Counted from the first letter of the stretch, positions 23,853 to 34,468 are shown. The stretch is DNA of 64,000 bases from Paenibacillus helianthi (GCF_001909055.1 NZ_LVWI01000051.1:1-64000), one strand, 5' to 3'. Notes: generated by a model from the letters alone, not told the origin. Numbers and translations are program-made.

Positions 23853-24494
23853 TTAGTCTTTGCTTTGAATAATCAGCAGCAGTCCGCTGTCTATAGAAAC
23901 GGTTCCGTTCTTCGCTGATAAAACATTGCTTACTCCGAGGGATTGTCCCAGTTTCAGAGTCGCATCGACTAAAGGGTACTGGAAGCCTTCCAGTGTAATT
24001 CCGGTCACTTCCGGGGTGAGAGGCAGCAGAGAAACATAGGTATACCCAGCGTCACAAATCTCGGCCTTTGAACCGGTTAAGGTGATGTAGTTATGCGAAT
24101 CCATTACGGAGCAACGAACCTGGCGCTGCAGCGCTCGGGTCATCATTTGAATACTGGCAAGGGTATGATCGATCCGGGTGCCCGTTACCCCGAACAGCAG
24201 AATGGATTCCGGCTGAGTGTCCAGTGCCAGATCAAGCGCCATTTCACTGTCGGTTAAGTCCTTGTCTATGGGATCACAAGTAATGGTTTTTTTACTCCCC
24301 GCTTGAATATGTTCCAGGTCATCAGGAGTCACGGAATCAAAATCACCTACCGAAATGTCGGGAACGAACCCGTGCGTAATCAGGAATAAAGCTCCCCGAT
24401 CTGCTCCAATAATAAAATCCTCTTCATCTAATAAAGACAAATAATCCGCCGACAGATCTCCACCGGCAAAAATAACAACCCGTTTGACTGGCAT
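23853..24494 (-). CDS. thiN: Thiamine pyrophosphokinase
   Basis: The 213-residue protein transfers pyrophosphate from ATP to thiamine to make TPP. Recognisable motifs are VVIFAGGDLSADYL, IGADRGALFLI, SVGDFDSV, DLTDSEMALDLAL and FGVTGTRIDHTLAS, all typical of the family. The ATG at 24494 (MPVKR) has AGGAGGT at five bases, whereas an upstream in-frame extension lacks any. It is a single gene, divergent from the phosphatase gene at 24641. The product supplies the cofactor of the pyruvate dehydrogenase encoded nearby. Confidence 0.94.
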   Translation of the reverse strand: MPVKRVVIFAGGDLSADYLSLLDEEDFIIGADRGALFLITHGFVPDISVGDFDSVTPDDLEHIQAGSKKTITCDPIDKDLTDSEMALDLALDTQPESILLFGVTGTRIDHTLASIQMMTRALQRQVRCSVMDSHNYITLTGSKAEICDAGYTYVSLLPLTPEVTGITLEGFQYPLVDATLKLGQSLGVSNVLSAKNGTVSIDSGLLLIIQSKD

Positions 24495-24640
24495 AGAGTA
24501 CCTCCTGATTTGTGACTGCGTACTTAGTTTTTCCAGACCCAGTATAATGCAGAACGAAAAGTTGTACAAATGATCCTCCCGCGCTAAAATAAAAATAGTA
24601 CAACTAGGTGCTGTATAAGAAGTGAAAAAAGGTACTGGAG

Positions 24641-25114
24641 GTGAGAAGGATCGTTAAGGTGCTGTTTGTATGTCTGGGCAATATTTGCCGATCGCCGATG
24701 GCAGAGGCTGTTCTTCGTCACAAAATCCTGGAGCGGGGGCTGACAGATCGGATTGCGGTAGATTCTGCCGGCACCGGAGATTGGCATATTGGAAAAGCGC
24801 CGCATGAAGGAACCCGGCATATTCTGGATGAACATGGAATCAGCTATGAGAATATGAAAGCGCGGCTTGTAAGCGGTAATGATTTCGATGACTTTGATTA
24901 CATCCTCTGCATGGATCAGTCTAATGGCGAAAATGTGCGCAAAATTCCGGGTGGGGAAGAAGCGAAGCTCCTGTTCTTCATGGACCTGTTGCCTGAAGAG
25001 GAGCTGAGGGAAGTACCGGACCCTTATTTTACAGGGAATTTCGAGCAGGTATATCAATTGATCAACGCCGGTTGTGAAGTGCTGCTGGATCAGATAATTA
25101 AGGATAAGCTATAA
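24641..25114 (+). CDS. Low-molecular-weight protein-tyrosine phosphatase
   Basis: The 157-residue protein begins with the LMW-PTP loop VKVLFVCLGNICRSPMAEAV (C-x5-R), and the general-acid aspartate is in VPDPYFTG. This is the fold of YfkJ (Tyr phosphatase) and YwlE (Arg phosphatase) of Bacillus. The loop CLGNICRS is closer to the tyrosine-specific type, but residue choice alone is not decisive. The GTG at 24641 follows AAAAGG at eight bases. A terminator lies 50 bp after the stop. Confidence 0.92.
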   Translation: MRRIVKVLFVCLGNICRSPMAEAVLRHKILERGLTDRIAVDSAGTGDWHIGKAPHEGTRHILDEHGISYENMKARLVSGNDFDDFDYILCMDQSNGENVRKIPGGEEAKLLFFMDLLPEEELREVPDPYFTGNFEQVYQLINAGCEVLLDQIIKDKL

Positions 25115-25166
25115 CGGAATGTACGTGTAGACAAGGGTTCTTGTTCGGCTGCCGTCCTTAAAAAAA

Positions 25167-25195
25167 GGACAGGCACCGGAGTGCCTATCCTTTTA
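25167..25195 (+). terminator. Rho-independent terminator after the phosphatase gene
   Basis: GGACAGGCAC and GTGCCTATCC pair (one mismatch) around CGGA and are followed by TTTT. Confidence 0.78.
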
Positions 25196-25266
25196 TGAAA
25201 GCGTGATCAAGCACAAAAGATACATATGTTCTTAAGATGTTCACTTTTTTGTCTTTCAAACCTGTT

Positions 25267-25998
25267 TTATTGGTTTAAGAAATAGAGTAGCGATTCTGGA
25301 AGCTCTTTCTGCCAGAATCCCCAGAGATGGTAGCCGTCTTTTTCCCGGTAAGAAACGGTTGCCCCACGTGACTCCAGCAGAGACCTGGTATCCCGGTTCA
25401 TCTGCACAAAATCGTAGACACCGGTATCAGTCTTATATTCCGTTTCCTGCAGTCCCACTACCATGTTGATATCGAGCCAGGAGAGATCTTCTTCCTGAGC
25501 GAGGATATCGCGTGTCTGCGGATAGTAAGCACCGGAAAGACTTAGTACGCGGCTGAACAAAGCAGGATAGGACAGTGCTAGATGCAGCGATACGCTGCCG
25601 CCAAGCGAATCACCGGCGATGATTCGTTCTTCCGGTGTGCGGCGGACCGGATAATTATGTTCAATGAAGGGAATAATTTCTTCGGCAAAGCACGAGAGGT
25701 ACTGCTTAAACCGGCTGCCGAAGGGGGCGTACTCTTGTGTCCGGACGGCTACATTCACTTCTACCCCGACAATAATGAACGGCTCTATATCCTGCTCCAG
25801 GATCAGCTGTCCGGCAAGGGTGGCAATACGGCCGAAGTTGAAAAACTCCTCTCCGTCCTGGCAGTAGACTACGGGATAGCTGAGCACCTCATTATAGCCG
25901 GGAGGAAGATAGATACGCAGTTTGCGTTCTTCATTAAGATGTTCGCTCCATAAGGTTTGTTTTACAATTGTACGTTTCAGAAAAACAGGTTCGCTCAT
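25267..25998 (-). CDS. Esterase of the EstD/Fes-like family (PF00756)
   Basis: The 243-residue alpha/beta hydrolase has the nucleophile elbow AGDSLGGSVS, a front segment RIYLPPGYNEVLSYPVVYCQDG typical of the putative-esterase family, and a C-terminal histidine in DGYHLWGFW. No signal peptide is present. Relatives act as enterochelin or other acyl esterases, or as S-formylglutathione hydrolase; the substrate is unknown here. It starts at ATG 25998 and faces away from the pdh operon promoter. Its terminator is not obvious; the hairpin at 25167-25195 may serve both sides. Confidence 0.85.
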   Translation of the reverse strand: MSEPVFLKRTIVKQTLWSEHLNEERKLRIYLPPGYNEVLSYPVVYCQDGEEFFNFGRIATLAGQLILEQDIEPFIIVGVEVNVAVRTQEYAPFGSRFKQYLSCFAEEIIPFIEHNYPVRRTPEERIIAGDSLGGSVSLHLALSYPALFSRVLSLSGAYYPQTRDILAQEEDLSWLDINMVVGLQETEYKTDTGVYDFVQMNRDTRSLLESRGATVSYREKDGYHLWGFWQKELPESLLYFLNQ

Positions 25999-26144
25999 AG
26001 CTGAATCGTCACCTTTCTTGTCGGATTTTGCATTAGTCTCGGGGTTGCGTTAAAATTACCCAAGTGGTGAATGTGTTAAATATCATTTACTTGCCAAATA
26101 ATTGTCTATCTGTTATAGGATATTTTAGATCCTGTTATACATAC

Positions 26145-26168
26145 AAAATTTATGGAAACATAAATTTT
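26145..26168. promoter_or_regulatory. Perfect 10-bp inverted repeat upstream of the pdh promoter
   Basis: AAAATTTATG and CATAAATTTT are exact reverse complements around a GAAA loop, ending 12 bp before the -35 hexamer. The position and symmetry suggest a protein operator. A second dyad (AGGAT / ATCCT) lies at 26117-26133. Confidence 0.55.
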
Positions 26169-26180
26169 ATGCGTATTTCT

Positions 26181-26210
26181 TTGACGAAACAGATAAAACA
26201 GGTGTATAAT
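26181..26210 (+). promoter_or_regulatory. pdh operon promoter (sigma-A type)
   Basis: TTGACG (26181-26186) and TATAAT (26205-26210) are 18 bases apart, about 54 bp before the pdhA start. It is the clearest promoter in this half of the window. Confidence 0.85.
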
Positions 26211-26233
26211 AATTCTATAACAGAGGACACTGA

Positions 26234-27331
<1,098 letters not shown>

Positions 27332-27346
27332 GGGGGATATCAGGCA

Positions 27347-28324
27347 ATGGCACAGATGAATATGAAAGAAGCAATCCGTGACGCAATGCGCGTTGAAATG
27401 ACTCGTGACCCTAATGTTCTTATCTTCGGAGAGGATGTTGGTAATGTAGGCGGCGTATTCCGTGTAACGGAAGGGCTGCAAAAGGAATTTGGCGAGGAGC
27501 GCATATTCGATACTCCGCTGGCTGAATCCGCAATCGGCGGTTTGGCTTTCGGTCTTGGGGTGCAAGGCTTCCGTCCGATTGCTGAAATCCAATTTATCGG
27601 CTTCATCTTTGAAGCACTCGATCAAATCGTCATTCAGGCTGCGCGCCTGCGCTGGCGTTCCGGGGGCAGATACAATGCTCCTGTAGTCTTCCGCACTCCA
27701 TTCGGCGGCGGCGTAAAAGCAGCCGAGCTTCATACCGATTCCCTGGAAGGCCTGATTGCCCAAAGTCCGGGTATCAAGGTTGTTATTCCTTCCAATCCAT
27801 ACGATGCCAAGGGACTGCTGATCGCGTCTATCCGCGACAATGACCCTGTATTCTTCATGGAGCACTTGAACTTGTATCATGCCTTCCGCGCTGAAGTTCC
27901 TGAAGGTGAATATACCGTTGAACTGGGCAAAGCGAATGTCGTTCGTGAAGGTACTGACGTCTCGATTATTACTTACGGCCTGATGGTACATACTGCTACC
28001 AAAGCGGCCGATCAGCTTGAAAAGGACGGCATCAAGGCCGAAATTATCGACCTGCGCACGGTTAGCCCGATTGACATCGATACTATCGTTGCTTCGATTA
28101 AGAAGACCAACCGTGCAATTGTAGTACAAGAAGCACAGAAGAGCTCCGGCGTAGCCGCAGAGGTTATTGCTCAGATTAACGAAAAAGCTCTGCTGCATCT
28201 GGAAGCGCCTGTGCTCCGTGTAGCAGGTCCTGATACTATTTTCCCGTTCGCACAAATTGAGGATTCATGGATTCCTACCCCTGCACGTGTAATCGCAGCA
28301 GTTAAGAAAGTTATGGAATTCTAA
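27347..28324 (+). CDS. pdhB: Pyruvate dehydrogenase E1 beta subunit
   Basis: The 325-residue partner of PdhA carries the transketolase-like pyrimidine domain ([18 protein letters not shown], then [18 protein letters not shown]) and the transketolase C-terminal domain ([21 protein letters not shown]). In the heterotetramer it binds the aminopyrimidine ring of TPP through the glutamate in [10 protein letters not shown]. The start ATG follows AGGGGGAT. A 150-bp gap with a hairpin separates it from pdhC. Confidence 0.95.
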   Translation: MAQMNMKEAIRDAMRVEMTRDPNVLIFGEDVGNVGGVFRVTEGLQKEFGEERIFDTPLAESAIGGLAFGLGVQGFRPIAEIQFIGFIFEALDQIVIQAARLRWRSGGRYNAPVVFRTPFGGGVKAAELHTDSLEGLIAQSPGIKVVIPSNPYDAKGLLIASIRDNDPVFFMEHLNLYHAFRAEVPEGEYTVELGKANVVREGTDVSIITYGLMVHTATKAADQLEKDGIKAEIIDLRTVSPIDIDTIVASIKKTNRAIVVQEAQKSSGVAAEVIAQINEKALLHLEAPVLRVAGPDTIFPFAQIEDSWIPTPARVIAAVKKVMEF

Positions 28325-28337
28325 GAGTAACTGACCT

Positions 28338-28361
28338 TGCCGTCCTTGTAAAAGGGCGGCA
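28338..28361 (+). promoter_or_regulatory. Hairpin in the pdhB-pdhC gap
   Basis: TGCCGTCC pairs with GGGCGGCA (one G-U) around an eight-base loop. No T-run follows, so it is more likely an RNA processing or stability element than a terminator. Confidence 0.45.
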
Positions 28362-28476
28362 CCCGTGTCTGCAATATATTGAACTGCTATCGGAACTAAG
28401 CGTACGCTTCCGAAGCGGGTTTTGCGAAGAAAATTAAAGAAGTGTATGCTATCCAAACTTTTAGGAGGTAATTAAG

Positions 28477-30132
28477 GTGGCAAAATTTGAGTACCGGTTC
28501 CCTGAGCTGGGCGAAGGTTTGCATGAAGGTGAAATTATCAAAATGCATATCAAAGCCGGCGATAAAGTGACCGATGACGATATCGTAATGGAAGTACAGA
28601 ATGACAAGGCGGTAGTTGAAGTGCCTTGTCCGGTTAACGGTACAGTGCTTGAAGTCTTCACTAAAGATGGTCAAGTCTGCCGTGTAGGAGAAGTTGTAGC
28701 AATCATTGATGCAGAAGGCGATGTCCCTGAACAAGAAGGCGGCCATGCCGAAACGCAATCCACTCAAGAAGCGGATGCAGCCAAAGGCGGAGCAGATACA
28801 ACTTCCTCTCCGGCAGCGACCAGCCCTGCAACCGGCGGAACTTCCAATTTTGAATACAAGTTCCCTGAGCTGGGCGAAGGTCTGCATGAAGGTGAAATTA
28901 TCAAAATGCATATCAAAGTCGGCGACAAAATTACAGACGATGATATTATCATGGAAGTTCAAAATGATAAAGCCGTCGTAGAAGTGCCTTCACCGGTCAA
29001 TGGTACAGTGCTTGAAGTGTTCACCAAAGACGGACAGGTCTGCCGCGTAGGAGAAGTTGTGGCAATTATTGCTGCAGAAGGCGATGTCCCTCATCAGGAA
29101 GGCGGCCATGCTGAAGCTCCGGCTGCACAGGCGGCAACAGCTCCTGCGGCTGCACCAGCGGCGGCTCCAGCTCCTAACCGCGATGTATTGGCTACACCAA
29201 GTGTCCGCAAGTCAGCCCGCGAACAAGGCGTTGACCTCTCGAAGGTGAATGGCTCCGGCAAGAACGGGAAAATCACCCATGAAGATGTGGAAGCTTTCCT
29301 GAAAGGCGGCTCCGCAGCACCTGCGGCAGCACCAGCAGCCGCGGCATCGGCCGCAGCAACTGCTCCGGCGGCAGCGCCAGCAGCCAAGGCACCAGTAGCG
29401 GCTCCAGCAGCAGCTTCCGGCAACGTGAGTCTCGAAGAAGAACGTGTACCGTTCAAGGGTATCCGTAAAGCCATTGCCAATGCTATGGTTAAATCGGCAT
29501 ACACCGCTCCGCATGTTACCATCATGGACGAAGTGGATGTTACCGAGCTCGTAGCCTTCCGTGCCCGTATGAAACCTGTTGCTGAGAAGAAAGGCGTGAA
29601 GGTCACCTACCTTCCATTCATCGTCAAAGCGCTTGTTGCAGCTTCCCGTCAATTCCCGGCGCTTAACGCAATGATTGATGAAGCGACAAATGAGATTGTC
29701 TACAAGAAATACTACAACATCGGTATTGCTACAGATACAGACAATGGTCTGATCGTTCCTGTAATCAAGGACGCTGACCGTAAGAGTATCTGGATGATTG
29801 CAAGTGCCATCACAGACCTCGCTGTGCGCGGACGTGACGGTAAACTGGCTCCTAATGAAATGAAAGGCAGCACGATCTCCATCAGTAACATCGGTTCCGC
29901 AGGCGGTATGTTCTTCACTCCGATCATCAACTTCCCTGAAGTGGCGATCCTGGGTACCGGACGTATTACCGAGAAACCGGTCGTTAAGAACGGCGAAATT
30001 GTTGCTGCTCCTGTAATGGCGCTGTCCCTGAGCTTTGACCACCGCATCATTGATGGTGCAACAGCACAGAACTTTATGAATTACATTAAGACCCTGCTTG
30101 CAAATCCTGATATGTTAGTTATGGAGGTGTAA
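28477..30132 (+). CDS. pdhC: Dihydrolipoyl acetyltransferase (E2) with two lipoyl domains
   Basis: The 551-residue core of the complex has two lipoyl domains (about residues 1-90 and 124-212, lipoate lysine in [10 protein letters not shown] of each), Ala/Pro-rich swinging linkers, a peripheral-subunit-binding domain ([16 protein letters not shown]) and the acetyltransferase domain with the catalytic histidine in [10 protein letters not shown]. subtilis PdhC has one lipoyl domain; the second copy here is a near duplicate at the DNA level. The GTG start follows TAGGAGGTA. Confidence 0.95.
   Translation: MAKFEYRFPELGEGLHEGEIIKMHIKAGDKVTDDDIVMEVQNDKAVVEVPCPVNGTVLEVFTKDGQVCRVGEVVAIIDAEGDVPEQEGGHAETQSTQEADAAKGGADTTSSPAATSPATGGTSNFEYKFPELGEGLHEGEIIKMHIKVGDKITDDDIIMEVQNDKAVVEVPSPVNGTVLEVFTKDGQVCRVGEVVAIIAAEGDVPHQEGGHAEAPAAQAATAPAAAPAAAPAPNRDVLATPSVRKSAREQGVDLSKVNGSGKNGKITHEDVEAFLKGGSAAPAAAPAAAASAAATAPAAAPAAKAPVAAPAAASGNVSLEEERVPFKGIRKAIANAMVKSAYTAPHVTIMDEVDVTELVAFRARMKPVAEKKGVKVTYLPFIVKALVAASRQFPALNAMIDEATNEIVYKKYYNIGIATDTDNGLIVPVIKDADRKSIWMIASAITDLAVRGRDGKLAPNEMKGSTISISNIGSAGGMFFTPIINFPEVAILGTGRITEKPVVKNGEIVAAPVMALSLSFDHRIIDGATAQNFMNYIKTLLANPDMLVMEV
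28486..28749 (+). repeat. Lipoyl-domain coding repeat, copy 1
   Basis: This 264-bp segment matches 28849-29112 at a constant offset of 363 bp. Long stretches are identical, for example the bases encoding [19 protein letters not shown]. Confidence 0.9.
28849..29112 (+). repeat. Lipoyl-domain coding repeat, copy 2
   Basis: Second copy of the in-frame duplication. Differences from copy 1 are mostly at synonymous positions, plus a few substitutions (for example AGDKVTDDD versus VGDKITDDD). Confidence 0.9.
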
Positions 30133-30135
30133 TAA

Positions 30136-31548
30136 ATGGTAGTCGGAGACGCTTCAATCGAAATCGACACATTGGTAATTGGTGCAGGTCCCGGCGGGTA
30201 TGTGGCGGCAATTCGTGCCGCCCAGCTTGGCCAGAAGGTACTGATTGTGGATAAATCGGAACTCGGCGGTGTCTGCTTGAACCGTGGATGTATCCCGTCC
30301 AAAGCTCTGATCTCTGCAGCCCATCAATACGAAGCTGCACAGCACGGCGAAGTTTTCGGTGTAACTGCCGAGAATGTAAAGGTCGATTGGTCCAAAACTC
30401 AGGAATTCAAAAACGGTGTCGTGAAAAGAATGACCACCGGTGTAACCAGCCTGATGAAAGGCAACAAAATTGAAGTGTTCAGCGGAGAAGCCATGTTCAT
30501 CAACACAAACGAAGCCCGTTTGTTCAATGAGCATGAATCCCCTCGCTACAAATTCAATAACTGCATCATCGCGACAGGTTCCCGTCCGATTGAACTGAAG
30601 CCTTTCCCGTTCGGCGGACGCATACTGTCCTCGACCGAAGCTCTGGATCTGCCTGAGATCCCTAAGAGCATGATCGTTATCGGCGGCGGCTACATCGGTG
30701 CCGAGCTTGGCCAGATGTACTCCAAATTTGGCACTAAAGTAACGATTATTGAAGGTCTGGATACTGTACTGCCAGGCTTCGATAAAGATATGAGTCGTCT
30801 GGTTGCCAAAAACATGGCGAAGACAGGCATTGAGATCGTGACGAATGCCAAAGCGGAAAGTGCTGTTCAGAACGACAAGGAAGTAACCGTGAAATACTCC
30901 GTGGGCGGTGAGTCCAAGGAGATTACAGCGGATTACCTGCTCGTTACTGTAGGACGCCGTCCAAACACAGATGGCGAACTGGGACTTGATCTGATCGGTG
31001 TAGAACTTGACGAACGCGGTCTGATCAAAGTTGACCACCAGGGCCGCACGAATATCCCTCACATCTATGCTATCGGCGATATCGTTCCAGGCTTGGCCTT
31101 GGCACACAAAGCTTCCTACGAAGGCAAGATCGCTGCTGAAGCCATCTCCGGTCACAAATCCGTTGTTGACTACAAAGTCATTCCGGCGGTTGTTTTCACC
31201 GATCCTGAGTGCTCCAGCGTAGGTCTGACTGAGAAAGAAGCTAAAGATAAGGGCTACAAAGTAAAAGCCGGAAAATTCCCGTTCGCAGGCAATGGCCGTG
31301 CGGTTTCCTTGAACGCTCCCGAAGGCTTCATCAAGATTGTAGCTAACAGTGAGAACAACCTGGTACTCGGCGCACAAATCGTTGGTATTGAAGCATCCAA
31401 CCTGATTGCTGAGCTGGGATTGGCGATTGAAATGGGCGCAACGCTCGAAGACATCGCACTCACCATCCATGCGCATCCAACCCTTGGCGAAATCGTCATG
31501 GAAGCTGCTGAACTGGTTGAGGGACACCCGATTCACGTTGTGAAATAA
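30136..31548 (+). CDS. pdhD: Dihydrolipoamide dehydrogenase (E3)
   Basis: The 470-residue flavoprotein reoxidises dihydrolipoamide using FAD and NAD. It shows the N-terminal FAD fingerprint (VIGAGPGGYVAAIRAAQLG), the redox disulfide GGVCLNRGCIPSKAL, the NAD fingerprint VIGGGYIGAELG, the second FAD motif YAIGDI, and the C-terminal HAHPTLGEIVMEA with the His-Glu catalytic pair. The ATG, three bases after the pdhC stop, is preceded by GGAGGTG. A strong terminator closes the operon. It can also serve other 2-oxoacid complexes, which is known for the family. Confidence 0.95.
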   Translation: MVVGDASIEIDTLVIGAGPGGYVAAIRAAQLGQKVLIVDKSELGGVCLNRGCIPSKALISAAHQYEAAQHGEVFGVTAENVKVDWSKTQEFKNGVVKRMTTGVTSLMKGNKIEVFSGEAMFINTNEARLFNEHESPRYKFNNCIIATGSRPIELKPFPFGGRILSSTEALDLPEIPKSMIVIGGGYIGAELGQMYSKFGTKVTIIEGLDTVLPGFDKDMSRLVAKNMAKTGIEIVTNAKAESAVQNDKEVTVKYSVGGESKEITADYLLVTVGRRPNTDGELGLDLIGVELDERGLIKVDHQGRTNIPHIYAIGDIVPGLALAHKASYEGKIAAEAISGHKSVVDYKVIPAVVFTDPECSSVGLTEKEAKDKGYKVKAGKFPFAGNGRAVSLNAPEGFIKIVANSENNLVLGAQIVGIEASNLIAELGLAIEMGATLEDIALTIHAHPTLGEIVMEAAELVEGHPIHVVK

Positions 31549-31577
31549 TAACTTCACGCTTGTCACTTAAGTGATTG

Positions 31578-31627
31578 AAGAGGATGCTCTACAGAGCCGT
31601 TGACGGTTGCTGGGGGCATCCTCTTTT
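31578..31627 (+). terminator. Rho-independent terminator of the pdh operon
   Basis: AAGAGGATGC and GCATCCTCTT form the outer stem over an internal GCCGTTGACGGTTGC-type pairing, followed by TTT. Confidence 0.85.
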
Positions 31628-31709
31628 CATACTTGTAGGACTTCCGAAAGAAGGCTGGAGCTCAGAATCGGGGAACAACAGCAGAGTTCTCTGAGCTTAC
31701 TGGCTATAA

Positions 31710-32489
31710 TCAAGACGATTCACAGCAATAAATAAACTGTCTGATTAGCTCGTTCACTTTACCCGCAGCATTCGTGGGAATCTGGTGTTTGGCTTTTTGG
31801 ATACATACAAGCTCACTCTTTGGCAATCGCTCTTGCAGCAACTTAGCATATGGATGGAATAAAGTATCCTCTTCTCCGTAGACCAACAAAACAGGGTGAT
31901 AAATCTCTTCCAATAGATCCGTACAGTTATACTGAAGGCTGTAATGATAATACTGTTCGGCGTTTTGGGCGTTTGCCTTTTTTGCGTCGTAGAACATTGT
32001 CCGCAGCAGCGGCAATTTGGTTTTTGCTTGATTCCAAGAGGTGGAGAGGGCAATTACACCGACCGCGCCGATTTGGGACAAGAAACGCGCTTGGGCTATT
32101 TTCTTTTTTAGCTTATTATCCTTCACTTCCGACATTCCGCTTATCACAATACCGCCCAATGCCCGCTCGGGGCAGTTTAACAAAAAATCGAGGACAATAG
32201 AACCGCCGGTAGAGTAACCGCACAAAAATGCTTTTTCAATCTTCAACTGATTCATCAACTGCCTAATATCCTCTACAATCAGCGGATAAGTAATCTCTTC
32301 TCTGGAAGGTTCGCTGCTGCCATGCCCCCGGATATCAAAAGAGACTGTTCGGAAATCTTGCGATAATGTGTTCATCTGATATAGAAAATTCAAGCTAGTC
32401 AATACTGGGGGATGGATAAATATAATCGTTGTTCCTTGACCGCAATCCGCATAATACATGCTGTATCCATTAACACTGGCTAGTGGCAC
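31710..32489 (-). CDS. Alpha/beta-fold hydrolase
   Basis: The 259-residue protein has the alpha/beta hydrolase core: oxyanion region IIFIHPPVLTSL, FDIRGHGSS, nucleophile elbow LCGYSTGGSIV, acid in LLVYGEEDTLF and histidine in KAKHQIPT. No signal peptide. The GTG at 32489 has AAGGTG seven bases upstream. The substrate is unknown; sequence style is that of small cytoplasmic esterases or lactonases. Its neighbours on the right are a decayed methyltransferase and thyA, so there is no functional clue from context. Confidence 0.85.
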   Translation of the reverse strand: MPLASVNGYSMYYADCGQGTTIIFIHPPVLTSLNFLYQMNTLSQDFRTVSFDIRGHGSSEPSREEITYPLIVEDIRQLMNQLKIEKAFLCGYSTGGSIVLDFLLNCPERALGGIVISGMSEVKDNKLKKKIAQARFLSQIGAVGVIALSTSWNQAKTKLPLLRTMFYDAKKANAQNAEQYYHYSLQYNCTDLLEEIYHPVLLVYGEEDTLFHPYAKLLQERLPKSELVCIQKAKHQIPTNAAGKVNELIRQFIYCCESS

Positions 32490-32603
32490 TGGATATCACC
32501 TTCTTCCAATTATCGATTTGTCTCCCACCTTAGGTTGATGTTCTATATTTTGTGAATGATCAGATTTCCTCACTCAAGAAAATAATGTTAGTCCATTTAT
32601 TGA

Positions 32604-32780
32604 GGATGATATCTGGCTTGGTGCGGTTGCGGATATCGGAGGAGGCACAGGGCTGCTGACACAACATTTTAGCGGATCAGTCCGTAGATTTGATTGTGGC
32701 GGCCAACAGTTACCACCTGTTCCAGCTGGAATCCGCACTTGAGGAATTCCGAAGAATCCTAAGGCCGGAAGGCTGGAGGG
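32604..32780 (+). pseudogene. Remnant of a class I SAM-dependent methyltransferase gene
   Basis: One frame encodes VADIGGGTGLLTQHF, the AdoMet-binding motif I. About 20 bp later another frame encodes ADQSVDLIVAANSYHLF, then LEEFRRILRPEGW, the later motifs of the same family. The normal 60-70 residues between them are gone and the frames do not match, so the gene has lost an internal piece and is frameshifted. No start or ribosome binding site remains. The rest of the 32490-32883 stretch holds nothing recognisable. Confidence 0.8.
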
Positions 32781-32883
32781 TAAGTGTCCCTCTTAAATAT
32801 CCACTATTTACATGAAGAGGTAAAACCATAAAGCAAAGCAGTCCAACCTGTGATGGAAATTACTTTTTCTGCGTCTTAACAAG

Positions 32884-32912
32884 TTACAAGGATGGTAAGG
32901 TCATGGTAAAAT
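32884..32912 (+). promoter_or_regulatory. thyA-folA promoter
   Basis: TTACAA (32884-32889) and TAAAAT (32907-32912) are 17 bases apart, 37 bp before the thyA start. Confidence 0.75.
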
Positions 32913-32948
32913 GATAAAAGAAAAATAGTGGAGAGGGGTGCTGAACAA

Positions 32949-33743
32949 TTGCGTAAATATTTGGATTTACTTCAGGATATCTTGGACCACGGCGCCTCCA
33001 AAAGCGACCGGACCGGGACTGGCACTAGATCGGTTTTTGGACGGCAGCTCCGGTTTGATCTGGCTGAAGGATTTCCGCTGGTTACCACCAAGCGTATCCA
33101 TCTGAAATCGGTAGTACATGAGCTGCTGTGGTTTCTGAAGGGTGATACCAATACTTCCTATTTGAAGGAGCATGGAGTCTCGATCTGGGATGAATGGGCT
33201 GACGAAAATGGTGAGCTTGGACCCGTATACGGTTCGCAATGGCGGGCCTGGGAGAGTGCGGATGGACGCCATATTGACCAGATTTCAGCTGTTATAGCAT
33301 CGATAAAGAATAACCCTGATTCCCGCCGTCATATTGTCAGTGCGTGGAATGTGGGGGAGATTGAGCAGATGAAGCTGCCGCCTTGCCATTTTGTATTTCA
33401 GTTTTACGTGGCGGATGGCAAGCTGTCCTGCATGCTGACTATGCGTTCCGTCGATACCTTTTTGGGATTGCCCTTCAATATAGCCAGTTACGCGCTGCTG
33501 ACACATATGGTTGCCCAGCAGACAGGGCTTGAGGTAGGGGAGTTCGTCTGGTCCGGTGGAGATGTGCACATTTATACAAATCATCTGGAACAGGTGGCCA
33601 CTCAGTTGGCCAGAGAGCCATTGGCACTTCCTAAGCTGGTGATCAAAAGAAAACCGGAGAGTATTTTTGATTATACCTTCGAAGATTTCGAGTTTGCCGA
33701 TTATGTCTATCATCCGGGAATCAAAGCACCGGTTGCTATATAA
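32949..33743 (+). CDS. thyA: Thymidylate synthase ThyA
   Basis: It methylates dUMP to dTMP using methylene-tetrahydrofolate, leaving dihydrofolate for the DHFR encoded next. Motifs: [13 protein letters not shown], the catalytic cysteine in [13 protein letters not shown], the conserved [17 protein letters not shown], and DVHIYTNH near the C-terminus. The start is set at TTG 32949 because the product ([12 protein letters not shown]) then aligns with known ThyA starts and is 264 residues, the E. coli length; GAGAGGGG lies ten bases upstream, and the in-frame GTG at 32928 precedes that site. Confidence 0.95.
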   Translation: MRKYLDLLQDILDHGASKSDRTGTGTRSVFGRQLRFDLAEGFPLVTTKRIHLKSVVHELLWFLKGDTNTSYLKEHGVSIWDEWADENGELGPVYGSQWRAWESADGRHIDQISAVIASIKNNPDSRRHIVSAWNVGEIEQMKLPPCHFVFQFYVADGKLSCMLTMRSVDTFLGLPFNIASYALLTHMVAQQTGLEVGEFVWSGGDVHIYTNHLEQVATQLAREPLALPKLVIKRKPESIFDYTFEDFEFADYVYHPGIKAPVAI

Positions 33744-33786
33744 TCCTTGAGCGGTGGAATATATTTTGTTGTAGGGGAGGATTTTT

Positions 33787-34278
33787 GTGAGCATTAGCAT
33801 GATTTGGGCCATGGCTGCCAACCATGTGATCGGCAAGGATAATGACATGCCCTGGCATCTGCCGCGGGATTTTGATTATTTCAAGTCCCAGACCCTTGGT
33901 AAGAGAATGCTGATGGGACGCAAAACCTGGGATTCTCTTGGCGGCAAGCCGTTAAAAGGCCGAACGAGCGTTGTTCTCACACGAGACCACAGCTTTGCTC
34001 CTATGGGGGCTGAAGTCGTACATTCCATAGAGGAAGCTGTAGCTGAAGGGCACAAGGACGATGAGCTGATGGTTATTGGCGGTGCGGAAATTTATAAGAT
34101 GATGCTTCCCTTTGCTGACAAGCTGATCGTAACCCGGATCGAAGAGGACATTGAAGGGGATACAAAGTTTCCGGATGTGGACTGGAGCATGTGGAGAGAG
34201 ATCTCCAGTATTCAGGGAATTCGGGATGAAAAAAACCCGTATGATTACCGATTTTTCGTTTACGAGCGTTCGGTTTGA
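33787..34278 (+). CDS. folA: Dihydrofolate reductase
   Basis: The 163-residue enzyme reduces dihydrofolate to tetrahydrofolate with NADPH. The N-terminal segment ISMIWAMAANHVIGKDNDMP, then WHLPRDFDYF with the active-site acidic residue, MGRKTWDSLG and VIGGAEIYK are family signatures. The GTG start follows AGGGGAGG at a good distance. Only 43 bp separate it from thyA, the classical coupled pair. Length is normal for the chromosomal enzyme; nothing suggests a trimethoprim-resistant variant. Confidence 0.95.
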   Translation: MSISMIWAMAANHVIGKDNDMPWHLPRDFDYFKSQTLGKRMLMGRKTWDSLGGKPLKGRTSVVLTRDHSFAPMGAEVVHSIEEAVAEGHKDDELMVIGGAEIYKMMLPFADKLIVTRIEEDIEGDTKFPDVDWSMWREISSIQGIRDEKNPYDYRFFVYERSV

Positions 34279-34459
34279 GGAAAAAGCGTTTTCTCTGACA
34301 CAACATGTGAAATAGTACAAATAATCAGCAGATTAGTCCATTACAGTGCGAAAGTATTGGATGCTACTATAATTATTAAAATTACAAATGCCCAACGTTT
34401 AAGTATTATAGAATGTGCAGGTACTTCATTGCGCTGAAAAACATATGGACGCCGCAATA

Positions 34460-34468
34460 TGCTACAAT
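34460..34468 (+). promoter_or_regulatory. Possible extended -10 promoter of gltD
   Basis: TGC-TACAAT lies 46 bp before the gltD ATG with no convincing -35. A TATAAT at 34368-34373 is an alternative. The rest of the 34279-34513 gap shows no RNA element I recognise. Confidence 0.35.

Noticed and set aside
30154-31566. A 470-codon open frame antisense to pdhD.
   Set aside because: Same reasoning: it is the mirror of a highly conserved flavoprotein gene and the translation has no recognisable domain.
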